Shown: positions 60,142 through 64,000 of the stretch, piece by piece
How positions within the stretch are numbered: the first letter of the stretch is position 1
Layout: the number at the start of each line of letters is the position of its first letter
From: Acanthosepion pharaonis
Lineage: Eukaryota > Mollusca > Cephalopoda > Sepiida > Sepiidae
DNA length: 64,000 nt
Assembly: GCA_903632075.3 (NCBI GenBank)
Contig: CAHIKZ030005499.1
Span: forward strand, 2,957,501-3,021,500
Direction of reading: 5' to 3'
Translations under genes and position numbers: made by a program
The notes under the pieces: model-generated
Told to the model about the DNA's origin: nothing
What the model saw: the letters and a program-made list of their open reading frames with translations, nothing else
The model's database searches: none

Positions 60142-61510
60142 AGCTTGTTGGAAGTTCTTGTCTTTAAAAGCTCTGGGGAATCATCTGACTCCTCAAATTG
60201 TCATCCTATTTGCTTCTTACCTCTGTTTTGGCATAATACTCAAAGCTCTAATCAATGACAAATTGGTTAAGTATCTTACTTCACATGGCCTCTTTTCAGA
60301 TAAACAATATGTCTTACGTTTCTCCAGGTCTGCTGCCAATATGTTAATGGCTATCACTGAATTTGTTTAGCAAGCTTTAGATAATAATGTGGCCATAGGT
60401 AGGTGTTTGGCATGTTGGCCTTCTACACAAGCTCAAAGGCTACAGTGTCTCTGGATGAATATTTACTTTAATCCAATCATTCCTGACAAATCATGTAATG
60501 AAGGTCATGTTGAATAGACATGCTTTTAGTTTATTTCATATTAATGCAGGAGTCCCTGCCCCTGGCTCTATCCTCAGATTGACACACTGTTTCTGATCTT
60601 CATCAACAACATTCCCAATGTCATCAGTTCCCAAATAGGTATTTATGAATACATAGCCAATGGTCAAATACAAAATAAATAACAGAGCAGTTCAGCAAAC
60701 AGAATTAACAAAGTTTGCAAAGAAAAAGAAATGGCAAAAATGAAATAATAAACAAGCAAGCAAATAATATATGCAAGGCAAATTAACAGTAAGAAAACAA
60801 AAAGTTCACAAACTAAGAATTGGCATTGACACACAAAAGCAAGTTCAGATAAGCTAACATAGCATTCTGTCTTTTAGACAAGGCAGATTTGGGTTGAGTT
60901 GTGTCAAACTGCAAACTGGCCTATTTTATTGACTAAGAAAAAAAATCCCAGCATGCATTTGTGTACTTCTGTCTATAAAAGGGAAGGGGCTAGTGTTCTG
61001 CAGTCATTCCCACATAACTGAAATCAACAATGTAAATGAAACAACTGCTTACTTCTGTCTTAGAAGCAAGTCTGACAGATCCAATAAAGTAAAACTAGCA
61101 ACTACTCTTAAAAGGGACCTTTAATCAGTGGTTAACTGGAACAAGAAAAGACTTGTAAATTTTAATTAATCCAAAACAAAACTGCTTTCATTTAATCACT
61201 ACAGAGAACCTTTTCTGCCTGCCATCAGCATGGTTGATGCTAACCTCCAGGAGAGCAACACTTCACACCTTGGACTCATGTTTTCCACTGTAAAGGGATT
61301 ATATTGAATCCATTGCTAGGTCTGCTGCTAGGAAAGTTGGTTCACTGTGTTGTGCCAAACCATTCTTCTTGTCAGAATCCTTCTTACACATATATAAATG
61401 TACACTTTGTCCATACTAAATACTGCTGCCACATCTAGTCTGGTGCACTTAGTATATATCTTGTTATTCTTGACAAAATTCAAAGAAGAGTCTTTAATGT
61501 AATTGATCCT
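60125..61510 (+). mobile_element. LINE (Jockey/CR1-like) relic, copy 3, interrupted
   Basis: The + strand carries LKALINDKLVKYLTSHGLFS then DKQYVLRFSRSAANMLMAIT (RT fingers/palm, 60235-60370), a broken motif A/B region and ISSQIGIYEY (60630). An insertion occupies about 60662-61027. Then come TTAYFCLRSKSDRSNKVK-like remains, SMVDANLQESNTSHLGL-like thumb sequence at 61230 and KVGSLCCAKPFFLSES. Same family as 19550-21935. Confidence 0.8.
60662..61027 (+). mobile_element. insertion within the LINE, possible solo LTR
   Basis: About 366 bp with no LINE similarity, flanked by CAATG on both sides (60657-60661 and about 61028-61032), which would be a 5-bp target duplication. It holds a TATA-like CTATAAAAGG at 60974. 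It lacks clean TG...CA ends, so the class is uncertain. Confidence 0.45.
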
Positions 61511-62469
61511 TGTGGAACCCTTGAAATTATTTTCATGTTGTAAGGAAACCATGCATAAAAATGATTATATACCATTACTAATTGCTATCTCTTTTATATT
61601 TTATAATAACCAAGGATTTTCCGACACTGTACCATATGTGCATAGTAAAACTACGAATATGCAATTAAACAAAAATGACTCAAAAATGCATTAGCCTATT
61701 TATCACTGTTTCTTGCAGAACACTAATGATGCCTAACAAAATATCTAGACCAGTAAGTTACTGGAGTTTAACATGTTTGAAGTCTTATGTGCATGTGTGT
61801 ATTAATGTTAATGATTCAGACTAAATTTTAAGAAAAAAAACAGAATTAGCAAAATCTTTTTAAAATGAAAGCATTGATGAAATAACATACATTGACAATT
61901 CACCAAAGAATAAAGTTTTTTTTTTTTTTGGTTTTTTGTGTAAAATATTTTATGAGCTGTGTCTGTCAAAGAACATAAACTTTTAAGAGAGAACATGGAA
62001 GGTTTTAGTACAGTACAAAGTTTCATAACATGGAGATGCATTTTGGGGTGTCATAAGCATAAATTTACAACCTAATGATGAAAAAAAGGCATTCATTTTT
62101 ACATAACAAATATCTTCAACATAATCTCCTTCTTTGTCTATGCACTTTATTCAGTGTTGAATATTAATCATATAAATCAAACACTATACAGTGAAAATTT
62201 CAGATCAAATTTCAGCTAAGAACAAATTTATCCACCCTCATGAGTTGTATTCAAAATAAGAAGATCCCAGTGGAATTAATTTTTTCATTAGCTGATATGT
62301 AATAATTTAAAAAGTATGTAAGAATGTGTGAACATTTAAAAAGTATGAAAATAAATGATAAATAAAATCGTTTGTTGATATTTTGCAAAATAAAAATATA
62401 AAAAGTAAAATAAATAAATACATGTAAGTTCAGCCATTAATAACGTTGTAAGAATTCTTTTAATTAATA
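61511..62469. other. AT-rich sequence without recognised feature
   Basis: Nothing identified. Confidence 0.4.
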
Positions 62470-62494
62470 TTCTGTAATTATAGCGAAGAAAACG

Positions 62495-62524
62495 GCAACT
62501 TACCTTGTCAAACCAAGTGACAGC
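62495..62524 (-). CDS. possible first coding exon on - strand (MRRAVTWFDK then GTAAGT)
   Basis: On the - strand an ATG at 62533 begins MRRAVTWFDK, and CAAG|GTAAGT gives a strong 5' splice site at about 62503. A CpG- and CCAAT-bearing promoter-like stretch lies upstream (62540-62890). The coordinates are approximate, the peptide is too short to identify, and no downstream exon is visible in the remaining sequence towards 51 kb. It may be chance. Confidence 0.25.
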
Positions 62525-62539
62525 GCGTCGCATGTATGA

Positions 62540-62890
62540 CGGAAAAGAAAATTACATACCAAAAAAAAAGGGCATGTATTCTGCATGACATGCTGAAGAC
62601 GGAATATTTAGATTAAAAACAAGTCCATTGCAGGAGACTCTATAAAAGTATTTTGATATGCAAAATACTTGGCATCCTCTCCCAGTTGTTGACAAATGAA
62701 AAAACTGCTCAGCCGATAAAAGCAGTTGGTGTTCTCGAATCGGGAGAAAAAACTGATGTATTTTGGCTACCACGTTTGTCGACGAGTGAGTTATTTTTCT
62801 GATTGGTTACGTGCATTGGGATTTGTGAGATAGTACCTGCCAATCGAGTTTTCGACATTTCTTTCTGCCCCCGATATTCGAGTCTGAACT
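62540..62890 (-). promoter_or_regulatory. promoter-like CpG/CCAAT stretch
   Basis: Compared with its AT-rich, CpG-poor surroundings, this stretch has several CpGs (GTCGACGAGTG, CGATATTCGAG) and two CCAAT-type boxes in opposite orientations (GATTGGTTACGTG and GCCAATCGAG). The arrangement would suit a - strand or bidirectional promoter. Confidence 0.3.
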
Positions 62891-63297
62891 TACAGTGATG
62901 TTCTCTGCATTGTGGAATTAATCTGTGACAAACATTTCATTTGCTTTCAGAACGATTACAGTGATGTCTCCTTAAAATAATATAATTTCAGAAAAATAAC
63001 CAATAATTTTTTGTTTTGAAGTGCACTTTTTAGACACAGGAATAAGTTTCCTGATGATGCTATAAATTAATGCTTGCTCATCTGTGCAATTTCCCTTGAC
63101 TGCCAATTTGAATTAATAAGAGTTACATGAAATAATTCACAAGACTACAATTAGGTGTGCATAAACAGCAGATACAGAATATTTATTTATATAAATATTT
63201 ATAAATTTATTTAATAAGTATCTACATAGAATAGGTGTGGATATGAGGGTAATATAGTAGATAATGGTGCAAAAAGGAAAATCCCTGAATCAAGTGA
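62891..63297. other. AT-rich sequence without recognised feature
   Basis: Nothing identified. Confidence 0.4.
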
Positions 63298-63370
63298 AAT
63301 TTCAGGTTAGTTTGTTGCATTCACTTTCACATAAATACCCTTGGGAAAAGGATGAATCCATTTTCTCCCT
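63298..63370 (+). repeat. tRNA-derived SINE tail fragment
   Basis: GTTGCATTCACTTTCACATA and ACCCTTGGGAAAAGGATGAA match the 3' half of the SINE; the head is missing. Confidence 0.6.
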
Positions 63371-64000
63371 ACAGCTAAGGGTTAAATAACAGAACAGACT
63401 GTGTTCTTTAGCCTTAGCTAGCAACTAGTTTAAGAGAAGAATAACTCTAAATACAAAACCACTCTAAAGAGGGATGGATTCTGTCAGACTGTCTTACCTG
63501 AGATGCAGCTGCAGTATATTTGGTGCACCTATTGGGCTTCAGGAGATCAAATAGAAAATAATGATCATTATTGTTATTTATTTATGACTAGATAAGTAAA
63601 TAAAATCAGTGATTTTTCTCACTTTGCCACTTAACTGTACTTAATTCAATGAAACAATGAGTGATAGGAGGAAAATGCAGCTATGACTATACTTAATACC
63701 ATTTTCTTAAATATTATAGCTATTTCTGTAATGTTCATCATTGTTCTTTTTCTATTGAAGCAACTTGAAAAAAGTCAAGCTAATTATAACTCCTGCTACT
63801 TTTGCTTATTTAATTCGTTTCTATGCCCCCTACACATACAGATTTCCATCGTCCCAAATGTAAGTTTCTATCTACCATTGATTCATATTGAAGACTGCTT
63901 CCCATTAATACTAAATTCATTCAAATGATTTAATATTTTCTAAGTCAGTTCTTCGCTAGCTGGATATTTTCAATGGAACATTTTTCATTTGCTGAAATTT
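63371..64000. other. AT-rich sequence without recognised feature
   Basis: A Phe/Leu-rich frame at 63683-63928 has no recognisable domain. Confidence 0.4.

Overview
The window looks like about 64 kb of a large, AT-rich, repeat-loaded animal genome, most likely a coleoid cephalopod (octopus-like). The reasons are very long introns, abundant (TA)n and (CA)n tracts, tRNA-derived SINEs of the kind found in octopus and squid, and many Penelope-like elements (PLEs), mariners and non-LTR retrotransposons. The organism is an inference. The only host gene I can support is a tetraspanin on the + strand, represented by two in-frame internal exons: a 75-bp exon at 30376-30450 (third membrane segment) and a 99-bp exon at 51122-51220 (start of the large extracellular loop). 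The intron between them is 20,671 bp. The exons for the first two membrane segments and the CCG-containing part of the loop were not found and probably lie outside the window.

Layout. 0.3-6 kb: three copies of a maT-like (DD37D) mariner, a 5S rRNA-like pseudogene and a second mariner relic. 6.5-17.5 kb: a LINE C-terminal fragment, a repeat present three times (1.6 and 8.5-8.9 kb), a tRNA-SINE, a pyrimidine-rich tract, an inverted LINE 3' fragment and a GC-rich two-unit repeat. 19.5-22 kb: a long decayed LINE (endonuclease to 3' end). 22.9-25.04 kb: a 2.1-kb element with long terminal inverted repeats, followed by a tRNA-SINE fused to a 5S rRNA-like unit. 27.1-27.6 kb: a 30-bp minisatellite. 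30.4 kb: tetraspanin exon. 31-51 kb (the long intron): LINE fragments, a Gypsy-like LTR with a primer-binding-site-like sequence, a fourth mariner, a possible Helitron, two hairpin elements, a PLE with a 339-bp inverted repeat and a second PLE family. 51.1 kb: second tetraspanin exon. 52.5-54.2 kb: another PLE copy. 55.0-59.9 kb: a 4.9-kb relative of the long-TIR element. 60.1-61.5 kb: a LINE interrupted by an insertion. 62.3-62.9 kb: a CpG- and CCAAT-containing stretch with a possible first exon on the - strand.

The most interesting signal is a set of hammerhead-ribozyme-like motifs carried by these retroelements. The copy at 52539-52600 (- strand) keeps the whole conserved core and a two-part stem I. 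A sister copy at 46068-46128 differs at the catalytic G8 position. Other copies keep stem III pairing with different bases, which is what RNA-structure selection would leave behind. All mobile elements appear decayed; I saw no intact transposase or reverse transcriptase.
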